This document shows positions 1-9,107 of a DNA stretch of 64,000 bases, in pieces. Made by a program: the position numbers and the translations under genes. The first letter of the stretch is position 1. The number at the start of each line of letters is the position of its first letter. The stretch is taken from NCBI GenBank assembly GCA_020638795.1, contig JACKHW010000003.1:124001-188000 (forward strand), given 5' to 3'. Source of the DNA: Planctomycetota bacterium. GTDB lineage: Bacteria > Planctomycetota > UBA1135 > GCA-002748355. Under the pieces are notes generated by a model. The model was not told where the DNA came from. It searched no databases and was given only the letters and a program-made list of their open reading frames with translations.

Positions 1-2
1 CT

Positions 3-2225
3 CTCGCGACACCGATCACGCTGACGGTACCGACAACGTTGTGGTTCGCCTTCACGCCACCGACCGGCGTCGACTTCGATGCACTGGTCGAGTGTGGCGT
101 CGCGAGTGACGTGGTGATCGGTGCGTCGACGCGATCGCGTCTCGAACTCGGCTATCGCGTCGTCGTCGACGGCCGCGTCGCGCGTGCACATCGTTCGTTC
201 TACGAGTCCGGAAATCCGACCCTGCAGCCACGCATCGCCGTACAAAAGAAGGTCGGTGCGCTCGACCCAGGCGCGCTCGATCAACACGGAACGTCGATGG
301 CCGCGATCGCCGCGGGCTCTCCTTGGTCCACGACGAACGCCGATTCCGGACATGCGCCGGGCGCCCGCATCGCGAGCTACGGTTGTGCCGACGACAGCCA
401 AGGAAATGCACTGACGTCGACGATCTTGAAGGCGTGGGAGAAGCTCGCATGCGACGTCGAGCCACTCGACATCGAAGCAGCAGTCATCGGCTTCTCGGGC
501 AGTCCCGATCCGTTGAGTGCCGAACAACGGATGCTCGACGCTGTCGCACGCAACACCGACCTGCTCGTCGTCAGCGCCGCAGGCAACAACGGCCAGAACA
601 CACAGACGAGCCCGGCAACGGTCAACGGACTGTCCGTCGGCGCGGCCGATGCAAACAAGGCCGTCGCGAGCTTCTCGTCGTTCGGCACCGTCGCCGGTAT
701 GGCGTACCCCGATCTCGTCGCGCACGGCGTGGGCGTCGTGACCCCCGCTTCGGGCAACGAGAGCCGCGACTACATCGCGACGGGTACGAGTATGGCGGCC
801 GCACAAGTCGCTGGCGCTGCGTTGCTCGTACGTGCGGCCAATCCATCGCTCGACGCGAACGCCGTGCGCGCGGTCTTGCTCGCTTCGACCGAAGCTTCGC
901 CCGGAAGCGGATCGAACCAAGTCTCGACGGGCGCCGGGTGCGGCTACTTGCGCGATGATCGCGCGTGGCAGCTCGCAACGACGCCCGGCCTCGTCGGCAA
1001 CGACACCGTTTCCAGAACACGCATGCTCTGGTATCGCGACGTGCCCGTGACGAGCGGTCAGGACTACGCATTCGCGATTGCGTGGATGCGCAACGATCTC
1101 ACGAAGGCAACGTGGTCGAACCTCGACCTCGTCGTCAAGGACTCCCGCGGCAATCCGCTCGTGCGGTCCATACAGCGGTCATCGACGCATGAATTCGTGC
1201 GTCTGCGCGCTCCAACGACCGACACCTTGCGTATCGAAGTTGCGGTGACGTCGATCGACGTCCCGATCGTCAAGTTCGCATTCGCCTCGACGCTCGGATT
1301 CGGACTCGGCCAGGGCACGGCTCGTTACTCCGAGTTCGAGACCGGCTGCAAGGGAAGCGGCACGGGCGGCGGCTGTCCTGCGCTCAAGCAGGATCCACAA
1401 GATCTCTCGTTCTGCCCGGGACTTCCGCCGAAGACGCGTTTCGCGTGTCTCGTCCAGTGCCCCTGCTCGGTCGACATCAAGGGTTTCGCATTGCGCTGCA
1501 GGGCTTCGGTGCCGAACACGCCGATGCAGTGCTACCTCTACAAGTCGACGCTCTCGCTCGAGCCACAACTCGTCGCGAGCGCGACTGCGTGGATGACCGT
1601 GCAAACCGCTGAGGGCTACTACTCCGTGACGTTCCCATCCCCCGTCGCGCTGACCTCGGCCGAGGCAGCCAACTTCTTCATCGCGTTCCGCACGCCGGAC
1701 ACGGCGACGATCTGGGCCGATCACGGCACCGAGCGACTGGGTCACCACTTCGAAATGCCCGCCGGTGCACCCGGCTGGACGGGCGGTACCGGCTATCAGA
1801 ACGCGATCACCGAGATCTCGTGGGACTGGAAGGTGTCGTGCAGCCCAGGCCTGGACTGTCCTGGCGGTATGGAGCCATGCCTCGAAGGCGAGGACCTGCC
1901 GATCGTCGGCTCGCAGCGGTTCGCGGTGCGACTCCTGCAAGGCTTGCCGAACGGCCTCGGCATCCTGATGACCGGTGTCGAAACGCGCTGTCTTCCGCTC
2001 GCCGCAATCGGCGCACAGGCGTGCAATCTGTGCTGCAACACGATCTACAACGTCGGCGCGGTTCTCGATGGACAAGGTCTCGCACGGATCCCGTTCCCGG
2101 TTCCGCAAACGAACGGACTCGTCGGCGTCGAGTTCGCCCAGCAGTGGTTGCTCCTCGACACCAAAGCCAATCGTCTCGGCCTCACGCTGTCCGGACCGGG
2201 AAGGGCACGCGTCGGCACGCACTGA
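3..2225 (+). CDS. Subtilisin-like S8 serine peptidase, secreted (5' end outside window)
   Basis: The frame is open to the left window edge, so the N-terminus, including any signal peptide, is missing. Numbering from the TTG at 39, an S8 triad can be read: Asp44 in VVVDGRV, His83 in QHGTSMA, the oxyanion Asn in SAAGNNG (about residue 181) and Ser251 in GTSMAAAQVAG. The catalytic domain ends near residue 290. A beta-rich region follows, then a cysteine-rich stretch from about residue 440. The last 60-80 residues form a module (pattern LDGQGLARIPFPVP...LVGVEFAQQW) also found at the ends of three other secreted proteins here. It probably degrades protein outside the cytoplasm. It converges on the ABC permease gene at 2235 with 9 bases between stops. 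The family call is firm; the role of the C-terminal part is unknown. Confidence 0.9.
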   Translation, partial: LATPITLTVPTTLWFAFTPPTGVDFDALVECGVASDVVIGASTRSRLELGYRVVVDGRVARAHRSFYESGNPTLQPRIAVQKKVGALDPGALDQHGTSMAAIAAGSPWSTTNADSGHAPGARIASYGCADDSQGNALTSTILKAWEKLACDVEPLDIEAAVIGFSGSPDPLSAEQRMLDAVARNTDLLVVSAAGNNGQNTQTSPATVNGLSVGAADANKAVASFSSFGTVAGMAYPDLVAHGVGVVTPASGNESRDYIATGTSMAAAQVAGAALLVRAANPSLDANAVRAVLLASTEASPGSGSNQVSTGAGCGYLRDDRAWQLATTPGLVGNDTVSRTRMLWYRDVPVTSGQDYAFAIAWMRNDLTKATWSNLDLVVKDSRGNPLVRSIQRSSTHEFVRLRAPTTDTLRIEVAVTSIDVPIVKFAFASTLGFGLGQGTARYSEFETGCKGSGTGGGCPALKQDPQDLSFCPGLPPKTRFACLVQCPCSVDIKGFALRCRASVPNTPMQCYLYKSTLSLEPQLVASATAWMTVQTAEGYYSVTFPSPVALTSAEAANFFIAFRTPDTATIWADHGTERLGHHFEMPAGAPGWTGGTGYQNAITEISWDWKVSCSPGLDCPGGMEPCLEGEDLPIVGSQRFAVRLLQGLPNGLGILMTGVETRCLPLAAIGAQACNLCCNTIYNVGAVLDGQGLARIPFPVPQTNGLVGVEFAQQWLLLDTKANRLGLTLSGPGRARVGTH

Positions 2226-2234
2226 CGTCCCGTG

Positions 2235-4727
2235 TCACTGCATCGCGAGCACGGTCGCGTTGTAGGCCGCGTGCATCAGCATCGATGCCGGCAACCAGCG
2301 TGACCGTTCGTACATCGCCGCAAGCGCGATCCCGACGAGGAAGATGATCGGCCACGAAGGCAGAGGGTGCATCACGGCGAACAGCAATGCGCTCCAGATC
2401 GCGGCCCACGACGGACGTAGGGACCTCGCGAGTCCGCGATAGACGACGCCTCGGAAGAGGAGTTCTTCGACGATGGGTGCAGCAAGGACCGCGGCGAGTA
2501 CGAGGACCAGTCCGCCTTCGAGGGGCCAGGTGTTCGTTGGAACGAAGTCCCGCAACGACGAAACCGCTCGACTCGCGCCGAATCCCAGCCCGACACCGAC
2601 CGCCGCCGCAATCACCACCCATTTCTGTGTGTTCCCCCGTGGCAGTTCGAGCCCGACGATGCGCATGAGCGAGCCGCCACGCCGTGCGATCACGAACAGC
2701 AGCAGGATGGTCGTGACTGCCGCGCTGACGAGAAATGCGAGACCGAGTCGAGCAAAGACGGATCCGACGTCGAGCCACATCAGCACGAGCAAACTCAACC
2801 CCTGAAGCAACACGAAGACGAGCAGCGCCGAGGCACCGTCGAGTAGGGTGACGCCTTCGCGAACGACGAGCACAGGGTCCAGCAAATGGTCGAGTCGCTC
2901 GCACGCTCGCTGCCAAATGGCGTAGACGAGGGTCAAGAAGACGACAGCTCCCGCGAGTCGCGCATGGACGCCTTCTTGGAGCAGGCCGATCATGTAGACG
3001 GACGCTAGCCCGAACATCAGGTACACGAACCGCATCTTCGGGTTCCGGCGCACCGTGTCGCTCATCGGCTCGGCGCCGAGGATGCTGAGCGAACCCATCA
3101 GGCGTGTCGCGCCGACGGCCCCGATCGTGACGAACACGCAATCCGACACGAGCGCGCCCACGGTCCGCGGCCCTTCACGAAGCTCGAACATCAGGATCGG
3201 CACGAGCGAGAACAGCGTGGCGAACACGCTCCAAGCGACGATCTTTCGCGCGAGCACCTGACGCAGCGTGGTCGGCAACGCGTACAAGAGCCAGAGCGCT
3301 CTCCCCTCGGAGCCGAGCACTTGCATGCTGCCACCGAGGCTGCAGTAGAGGCCCACGCCGTACGCCATCGTTGCGACGCTCTTGCCGCTCATGCTCGGCG
3401 TCACGAAGTAGTTCATCGCGAGCAGGAATGGCGGCACGACGAGGACTTGAGCCATCATCTGCCGATCCCGAAGCACGGCCAGCCACTCCTTGCGAAGGAT
3501 GCCCAAGGACTTGGTTTGCAGCTTCCACTTGATGGTGCCCCGCGCTCGCACCGCGTCGCCCCCGCCACTCTGCATCGCGCCGCGGCGCGCGATCCTGGTC
3601 GTGCCGAAGCACGCGAGACCGAAGACGGTGATCACCCCGAGAGCACCGACCAGCACGTCGATGGGTTGGGCGGGTGAAAACGGCGAAACGGCGGGCAGCA
3701 GGAAGACAGCGGTCGGCATCGTGCGCGCGATATCGACGAGCCAAAACGGAAGTCCACTCGGCATCACGACCGAGAACACACTACCGATACAAAGCAAGCT
3801 GATGACGACAGCGATCCCCTGCACGGTCCTCAGCCTCGCGAGCGAATAGCGCATGCGCAGCCACGTCTCCAAGAAGAGGCGCACGCCGCCGACGAGAAAG
3901 AGCACGGACACGGTGCACGCAAAGGCCGTCATGAACGCCAACGGGATTTCAGCGACGCGTGCCATCTGCCAGGCCATCGGAAAGACGAAGAACCATGGCA
4001 GCACCTGGACGAGGGAATACTCGAGCCCACGCGCGAGCGTCAACGAACCGGTCTTGACCGGGAAGGTCGTCAACCACGCTGGCACCCAGGATCCACCCGC
4101 GAGGGTCGCATACGCGCTACCGAAACTCATGCAGATCAAACCGACGATCAGCACGACAAGGAGAACCGCGCAGCTTCGTAAGAAGAGTTCGCGCGCTTCC
4201 GAGGAGCCCCAGTCGAAGGCGTCGAGCAAGAGCCGCCCCCTTAGGCTTCGCTTGCGAAACGAGTGTTCTCCATGCTCACGCCAATGCTCGACGATCGACT
4301 TCGCGGGAGGACGGCTCGTGTCGTTCACACCGTGTCGCTCGAGAATCTCGCGGAGCTTTGCCTCGTCGCACTGCTGATCGCGCCGCAAGTCCCAGTAGAC
4401 ATCGTCGTCGAGCCAAAGGACGTCCCCGGCTGGCAGGGACCTGGCAACGGCGATCGAGAGTCCCTGCATCCCGCTCCGTGACAGGTTGAGGGCGTTGAAC
4501 AAGAACACCGGCATGATCAGCACCGACAAGATGCCGAGCACGCCGAGGGACTTCTTTCGTGCGGTGCGCGGTCGCCGCGCGGGACGCTCGCGATCGAGGC
4601 GTGGGGTCCTTCGCGCCTTGATGCGTCGTTGCTGCTGCTGCACATCCTGAAACCGCAGGAAACGCAACACGGAATTGCGCGCGAGGATCGCCAAGAGGCG
4701 AACGGTGCCGGGGGGCTGTCTCCTCAT
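2235..4727 (-). CDS. ABC-2 type permease fused to a CPBP (Rce1-like) intramembrane protease
   Basis: About 830 residues. After a short basic cytoplasmic N-terminus come many hydrophobic segments separated by soluble loops, as in NatB-like ABC-2 permeases. The last 80 residues carry the three CPBP/Abi motifs: EELLFRG (Glu754-Glu755, Arg758), FAVMH (His787) and HAAYN (His819, Asn822), which in the family are the metal and catalytic residues of a glutamate-type intramembrane protease. ATG 4727 was chosen because it lies 4 bases past the ATPase stop and has GGAAG 9 bases upstream; an in-frame ATG at 4796 would overlap the ATPase by 65 bases. With the ATPase at 4732 it should form one exporter (NatAB type); the substrate is unknown. 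Last gene of the long minus-strand run. Confidence 0.85.
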   Translation of the reverse strand: MRRQPPGTVRLLAILARNSVLRFLRFQDVQQQQRRIKARRTPRLDRERPARRPRTARKKSLGVLGILSVLIMPVFLFNALNLSRSGMQGLSIAVARSLPAGDVLWLDDDVYWDLRRDQQCDEAKLREILERHGVNDTSRPPAKSIVEHWREHGEHSFRKRSLRGRLLLDAFDWGSSEARELFLRSCAVLLVVLIVGLICMSFGSAYATLAGGSWVPAWLTTFPVKTGSLTLARGLEYSLVQVLPWFFVFPMAWQMARVAEIPLAFMTAFACTVSVLFLVGGVRLFLETWLRMRYSLARLRTVQGIAVVISLLCIGSVFSVVMPSGLPFWLVDIARTMPTAVFLLPAVSPFSPAQPIDVLVGALGVITVFGLACFGTTRIARRGAMQSGGGDAVRARGTIKWKLQTKSLGILRKEWLAVLRDRQMMAQVLVVPPFLLAMNYFVTPSMSGKSVATMAYGVGLYCSLGGSMQVLGSEGRALWLLYALPTTLRQVLARKIVAWSVFATLFSLVPILMFELREGPRTVGALVSDCVFVTIGAVGATRLMGSLSILGAEPMSDTVRRNPKMRFVYLMFGLASVYMIGLLQEGVHARLAGAVVFLTLVYAIWQRACERLDHLLDPVLVVREGVTLLDGASALLVFVLLQGLSLLVLMWLDVGSVFARLGLAFLVSAAVTTILLLFVIARRGGSLMRIVGLELPRGNTQKWVVIAAAVGVGLGFGASRAVSSLRDFVPTNTWPLEGGLVLVLAAVLAAPIVEELLFRGVVYRGLARSLRPSWAAIWSALLFAVMHPLPSWPIIFLVGIALAAMYERSRWLPASMLMHAAYNATVLAMQ

Positions 4728-4731
4728 CGAC

Positions 4732-5532
4732 TCAGACTTCCGCATCGGCGACTGGAGTGCCGCGATCCGGTCCTTCGCCCATGCGATCGACGTCACCGGT
4801 CACCGTGAAGAAGGCGTCCTCGAGCGACCCGCCAGCTCGTAGGTCGTCGGGCGCACCGAGTGCAGCGAGCCTGCCGTGATGCAGAATCGCGACGCGGTCG
4901 CAGAGCTTCGCGGCTTGCTCGATCAGGTGTGTGCTGTACAGGATCGACGTGCCGTCGTTCGCGAGCTCGCGTAACAAGTCGATCATCGTGCGGGTCACGA
5001 TCGGATCGAGGCCATTCGTCGGCTCGTCGAGGATCAGGACGCGCGGTGCGTGAAGCATGGCGCACACGAGTGCGAGCTTCTTCTTCATGCCCATCGAGTA
5101 GTTGAGCGCGTACTCGTCCAAGGCGTCGGCGAACTCGAGGCGACCAGCGAGCTCTTCGGTGCGACGCACGACTTCTCGCGGATCCATGCCGCGCATCGAA
5201 CCACAGAAACGCACGACCTCTCCGCCAGTCAGATGTTCGTAGAACATCGGCTCGTCCGGCAGGTATCCGACGTGGGCCATGACCGCTGCACGCTTCTCGA
5301 AGCAGTCGAGACCGAAGATCGAGACGGTGCCCGAGGACGGTGCGAGGATGCCCATGAGCATGCGAATCGTCGTGGTCTTGCCAGCGCCGTTCGGGCCGAG
5401 CAAAGCCAGGATCTCACCGCGCGACACGTCGAAGCTCAGCCTGTCGACGGCGACGAACGAGCCGAAGACCTTGCCGAGATCGCAAAGGCGAACGACGCTC
5501 TGCTCCGATCCGGGATCCGACCTACTGTCCAT
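4732..5532 (-). CDS. ABC transporter ATP-binding protein (NatA/CcmA-like)
   Basis: 266 residues with the complete ATPase set: Walker A GPNGAGKTTT, ABC signature YSMGMKKKL, Walker B VLILDEPTNGLD and the H-loop histidine in YSTHLIEQ. The MGMKKKL signature and short C-terminus are typical of ATPases that work with ABC-2 permeases, which fits the fused permease directly downstream. ATG 5532 is preferred; the frame is open further upstream but reads as low-complexity arginine-rich sequence. No clear Shine-Dalgarno site is visible, and GTG codons slightly upstream are possible. It follows the HEAT lipoprotein gene after 74 bases, so it is probably cotranscribed with it. Confidence 0.9.
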   Translation of the reverse strand: MDSRSDPGSEQSVVRLCDLGKVFGSFVAVDRLSFDVSRGEILALLGPNGAGKTTTIRMLMGILAPSSGTVSIFGLDCFEKRAAVMAHVGYLPDEPMFYEHLTGGEVVRFCGSMRGMDPREVVRRTEELAGRLEFADALDEYALNYSMGMKKKLALVCAMLHAPRVLILDEPTNGLDPIVTRTMIDLLRELANDGTSILYSTHLIEQAAKLCDRVAILHHGRLAALGAPDDLRAGGSLEDAFFTVTGDVDRMGEGPDRGTPVADAEV

Positions 5533-5606
5533 CGCCGAAGCATCGGGGATCACCTCGATGGTATCCAGCAGGTAGTCGACTCGGACAGGGGCCGAGCCCT
5601 GCGGCG

Positions 5607-6992
5607 TCAGCGTCGGCGCTTGCGGTCGAGTTCGCGATCGATCTCGTCGAGCATCTCGTCGAGCGTGTCTTTGTGGTAGGTCTCGTTCTTGCGCTGCAGA
5701 ACGAGCCAGTTCCACCAAGGCCGATCGAGTTCGAGCCGCGCGAGGCTACCCGCCGCCGCGACGCGCAGATCCATCGCTTGTGCTTCGTCCGTGGCGAGCT
5801 TTTCGAGCATGCTTCGCGCTGGAGCCCCTCCGATCGAACCGATTGCTTGAGCAGCGGCGACACGCGTTTCGAGATCTCCGTGCTCCAGCAGATCGACGCA
5901 CCACGGCAATGCCTCTCGATCCTCGATCGCACCGAGTGTCCTGCACGCCATCGCGCGTGACAGCGGATCGGCAAGCAGAGGTCGGACGAGCTCTCGCATC
6001 TCGTGGGCAACCGGACCGAGTCCATAGACGACTTCGAGCGCGTGATTGCGAAGGTAGTGCTCGTCAGCCGCCAGGGCGAGGCGAAGATCCTCGAACCCGA
6101 GCTTGCCGGCACGTCGCAGCATGAACCGCGCATCGTCGACGGGACGGAGTTGGAAACCTTCGAGATTGACGAAGAGCTGCGCGAATCGAGCGTCTCGCAG
6201 CGCGAGTTCCGACTTCGGATCGTCGGTCGTCACCGTGGATGGCGCATCGGTTTTCTCGGAGTCCTCGGGCGGTTTGGGAACTTCGGTCGGCACGCCGGTC
6301 TCACGCCAGTGCGCGAGACGTGTGGACGCGAACTCCGTCAGCTGTTGCCAAGTCGGCTGCTCACCGAGTTCTGCCCCGAACCGCTTGGCGAGCGGTACGG
6401 CGATTCCTCCCGCACGCGAACGAGCGACGTGATTCGGATTCTCGAGAGCGAGTCGCAGCTCTTCGAATCCCCACTCGACGCCGAACTCGATGAGAGCCGC
6501 CGCGACCTCGATACGGGCGAACGCGTCCTTCTCGTACTTGAGACGCTTGAGCAAGACGGTCGTCGCGCCCAGCGACTTGCGCTCACCGAGCCGAAACGCC
6601 GCGATCGAGCGCAACCGCGCGTCTTCGTGTTCGGTGGTGATCCATTCGAGGACACGAGTTGCGAACTCCGATTCGTCGAACGAGCTGCGTGCGCGATGTT
6701 GTGTCCGTCCACTGACACCCTCGGACTCGGCGAGTTCGAAGTACTCGACCAGCTCCTTCTGCTTGTCCGCCGGCACCTGGGCCGTCGCCATCGCAGCCTT
6801 GGCTTCGAAGTCGCCAAGCCGCGGTGTGAGGGCGAGTGGAGGAATCGCCGGAACCTGCGTCACCGACTTCGCGGTGTTCGACTCGACGTTTCGCGGACCA
6901 CCTTGGGCAGGCTCTGGACTGCAAGACACGGCAACGCACGCGAGTAGAACACTCGCGACCGTGTTCCCCCTCGCCTCAGCGGAGGTCGACAC
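5607..6992 (-). CDS. HEAT-repeat lipoprotein
   Basis: 461 residues. The N-terminus has a hydrophobic segment ending in AVSC (lipobox), so the mature protein should be lipid-anchored outside the cytoplasmic membrane. The mature part has repeated pairs of helices of HEAT type, for example DARLRSIAAFRLGERKSLG and LSRAMACRTLGAIEDREALP, suggesting a protein-binding scaffold. GTG 6992 lies inside the end of the cytochrome gene (17-base overlap) and no better in-frame start is seen, so translation is probably coupled. Its place just after a multihaem cytochrome suggests a role in assembling or docking that cytochrome, but this is inference from context only. Confidence 0.75.
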   Translation of the reverse strand: MSTSAEARGNTVASVLLACVAVSCSPEPAQGGPRNVESNTAKSVTQVPAIPPLALTPRLGDFEAKAAMATAQVPADKQKELVEYFELAESEGVSGRTQHRARSSFDESEFATRVLEWITTEHEDARLRSIAAFRLGERKSLGATTVLLKRLKYEKDAFARIEVAAALIEFGVEWGFEELRLALENPNHVARSRAGGIAVPLAKRFGAELGEQPTWQQLTEFASTRLAHWRETGVPTEVPKPPEDSEKTDAPSTVTTDDPKSELALRDARFAQLFVNLEGFQLRPVDDARFMLRRAGKLGFEDLRLALAADEHYLRNHALEVVYGLGPVAHEMRELVRPLLADPLSRAMACRTLGAIEDREALPWCVDLLEHGDLETRVAAAQAIGSIGGAPARSMLEKLATDEAQAMDLRVAAAGSLARLELDRPWWNWLVLQRKNETYHKDTLDEMLDEIDRELDRKRRR

Positions 6993-8025
6993 TACGCTCC
7001 TCCAGCAACGTGCTCTGCGGACTGTCGTCCCCGACGAAGGGCGTCAGGCGATACCAGAGCCGCGCTTCGGCCTTGACGGCGTCCTTCGGGATCGCGACGC
7101 GAACGGCCTTGGCCTGGCCAGCCGGCAGTTGCGTGTTCTCGCCCGGTTCGTCGCGATAGGGCTGGCGGAAGCGATAGCCGAGTGTCCAGTCGCTCGGTGT
7201 TCCGTCACCATTCACGAATCGCACCATCATGTCGACGGCGCGATGACGCTCTTCGGTCGGGAAGTTGTGGCCTGCACCGACGTTCTCGAGTCGCAGTTCG
7301 ATCTCCTCGTCGACCTTCGTGACGTCGAATTTGCCGGCCTTGAGCAGCGTCGGCTTGTCGTGCGCACCGAGATAGCGGTGCCCACGCCCTGGATGTGTCG
7401 AACCGTCCATGCCCTTCCGTTCGACTTCCGGCATGTGACAGTCGTTGCATGAAGTACCGGCAGCGAACTGCGGACTCGCACGCCACTGATCGGTCGTCTT
7501 GTGCTGGTTGTGACAGCTCTCGCAGAGTCGCATGGACACGAAGTCCTCGCTCGCGACAGGCTTGCACGGCGCAGAATCGACCGTCGCTCGCGCGAGAACT
7601 TCGCCGCTCTTGCCGAGGTGGCACGAAAGACACGAGATCCCTTCTTCGGGAAATGTCTGACGAGGCAATGTGCGCTTCGCGTAGCCCGTCATCGAGATCG
7701 GTACGGGCAAGTGGCACGCTTGGCACTCCTTGTTGCGGAAGTCGTCGCTCAACTCACGTACCTGTGGATTGAGATACGCGATCTGGTGGTGCGAGCCGTA
7801 CCACTCCGACCAGATGTCTTCGTGACACTCCTTGCACTGCGTCGAACTCTCCCAGACGCGCTCCGCCGACGTCGCCGAAGAGTCGCCGCTGTGCTTCGAT
7901 GTCGTGGACGACTGCGTGCCACTCGCACCGACTCCGTTCTCCTTGGCACCTCCGAACCATAACACCATTCCAGCGATCCCGCCGAGGAGGACCAGGCCCA
8001 AGAGCAAACGAACCAAGCCACTCAT
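6976..8025 (-). CDS. Membrane-anchored pentahaem cytochrome c (cytochrome c554-like)
   Basis: 349 residues. An uncleaved-looking N-terminal transmembrane segment (about residues 3-25) is followed by five CXXCH haem-binding motifs: CKECH, CQACH, CLSCH, CESCH and CNDCH. Extra histidines (SHHQ, GHRYLGAH, GHNFPTEERH) could be distal haem ligands, as in the cytochrome c554/multihaem family. The C-terminal third is a beta-rich domain without haem motifs. The protein should carry electrons on the outer face of the cytoplasmic membrane. ATG 8025 overlaps the stop of the upstream ABC ATPase (ATGA), so it is coupled to an iron importer. Electron donor and acceptor cannot be read from the sequence. Confidence 0.9.
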   Translation of the reverse strand: MSGLVRLLLGLVLLGGIAGMVLWFGGAKENGVGASGTQSSTTSKHSGDSSATSAERVWESSTQCKECHEDIWSEWYGSHHQIAYLNPQVRELSDDFRNKECQACHLPVPISMTGYAKRTLPRQTFPEEGISCLSCHLGKSGEVLARATVDSAPCKPVASEDFVSMRLCESCHNQHKTTDQWRASPQFAAGTSCNDCHMPEVERKGMDGSTHPGRGHRYLGAHDKPTLLKAGKFDVTKVDEEIELRLENVGAGHNFPTEERHRAVDMMVRFVNGDGTPSDWTLGYRFRQPYRDEPGENTQLPAGQAKAVRVAIPKDAVKAEARLWYRLTPFVGDDSPQSTLLEERSVDLR

Positions 8026-9107
8026 GATCGATCTCCGTTCTTCTTCGTGCCAGGAACCCGTTCACCGCTTTGCCGATCGGGAACCAGGAAGCGCGGTTTG
8101 CCGAGTAGCTCGACAGAAAGCGTGTCACCGACATCGATCGTGTCGTTCGCGTCCACGAACAGCTCGATCGTGCGCCCGGCGACTTCGGCGGTCACGAGCG
8201 CGCGATCGCCGCGTGGGAGTACTCGCAGGACACGTGCGCGCGCCGAGTTCGGCGCATCCTGTGCCGCGATCCTCGCTTCACCCGGCAGCACGACGACGGA
8301 CACCGGGCCAGCGGGTGCGCCGTTGCGCTCGTAGGTCCCGAAGGGTGTTCGCAACGAATCGATGCCCCGCTCGTCGGAGACGGCTTCGGCAGGCCAAACA
8401 CTGGCGCGACAGAGGAAGCTCGCGGCAAAGCTGGTGCGAGGTGCTCGGAGCACGTCGCGAGCAGCACCTTGCTCGACGACGTGCCCTTCGCGAAGGATCA
8501 CGACGTCGTCGGCCATGGCGAGCGCTTCGTCACGGTCGTGCGTGACGACGACCAACGTCAACGAACGCTCTTCCGTCAGACGCCGAACGAGAAGTGCGAG
8601 TTCGTCGCGCAGGTGCACGTCGACCGACGCTAGTGGCTCGTCCAGGACGAGGACGTCAGGCGTGATCGCGAGAGCTCGAGCGAGCGCGAGGCGTTGACGC
8701 TCGCCTCCAGAGAGCTGCGCGGGCCGTCGACGCTCACGTCCTTCGAGACCGACCCTGTGCAGCAGCGCTTTCGCGTCCTTGCGCGAGAGCCTTGGTGCGA
8801 CGAAGCGCAAGTGCGCCATCGCGGTCTTGTGCGGCCACAACGCACCGTCCTGGAACACGAACCCGATCCGTCGCTTGTCGGCGGGCACGTGGACGCCGTC
8901 GCCCTGGACGAGTCGATCGCCGATGCGAATCGAGCCGGATCCCGGCGTCTCGAGCCCAGCGAGGCATCGAAGCAACGTCGTCTTGCCACAGCCACTCGGG
9001 CCGACGAGCGCGGTGCGCGATCCATCGCGCAAGGTCAACGAAATCGGGCCGAGCCGGAATCCCTTCCGACGTTCGAAAACCAAGTCTTGGAGTTCGATCG
9101 AAACCAT
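8022..9107 (-). CDS. Iron(III)-type ABC transporter ATP-binding protein
   Basis: 361 residues. Walker A GPSGCGKTTLL, signature QLSGGERQRLALARAL, Walker B VLVLDEPLASVD and H-loop VVTHDRDEALAMAD are all intact. A roughly 130-residue C-terminal TOBE-like beta domain (TPFGTYERNGAPAG...VSVVVLPGEARI...VTAEVAGRTIELFVDANDTIDVGD) is typical of the CUT1/FbpC/PotA branch. ATG 9107 overlaps the permease stop (TGATG) and has GGAG 9 bases upstream; longer in-frame starts read as arginine-rich non-coding sequence. It powers the two-domain permease upstream. Iron is the likeliest substrate from the binding protein; thiosulfate, polyamine or phosphonate analogues are less likely. Confidence 0.9.
   Translation of the reverse strand: MVSIELQDLVFERRKGFRLGPISLTLRDGSRTALVGPSGCGKTTLLRCLAGLETPGSGSIRIGDRLVQGDGVHVPADKRRIGFVFQDGALWPHKTAMAHLRFVAPRLSRKDAKALLHRVGLEGRERRRPAQLSGGERQRLALARALAITPDVLVLDEPLASVDVHLRDELALLVRRLTEERSLTLVVVTHDRDEALAMADDVVILREGHVVEQGAARDVLRAPRTSFAASFLCRASVWPAEAVSDERGIDSLRTPFGTYERNGAPAGPVSVVVLPGEARIAAQDAPNSARARVLRVLPRGDRALVTAEVAGRTIELFVDANDTIDVGDTLSVELLGKPRFLVPDRQSGERVPGTKKNGDRS

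Noticed and set aside
8049..8059. GTGCCAGGAAC near the end of the iron ABC ATPase gene, resembling the dispersed repeat core
   Set aside because: A single half-site inside coding sequence without the GCGCGTGA/TCACGC flanks; probably chance.
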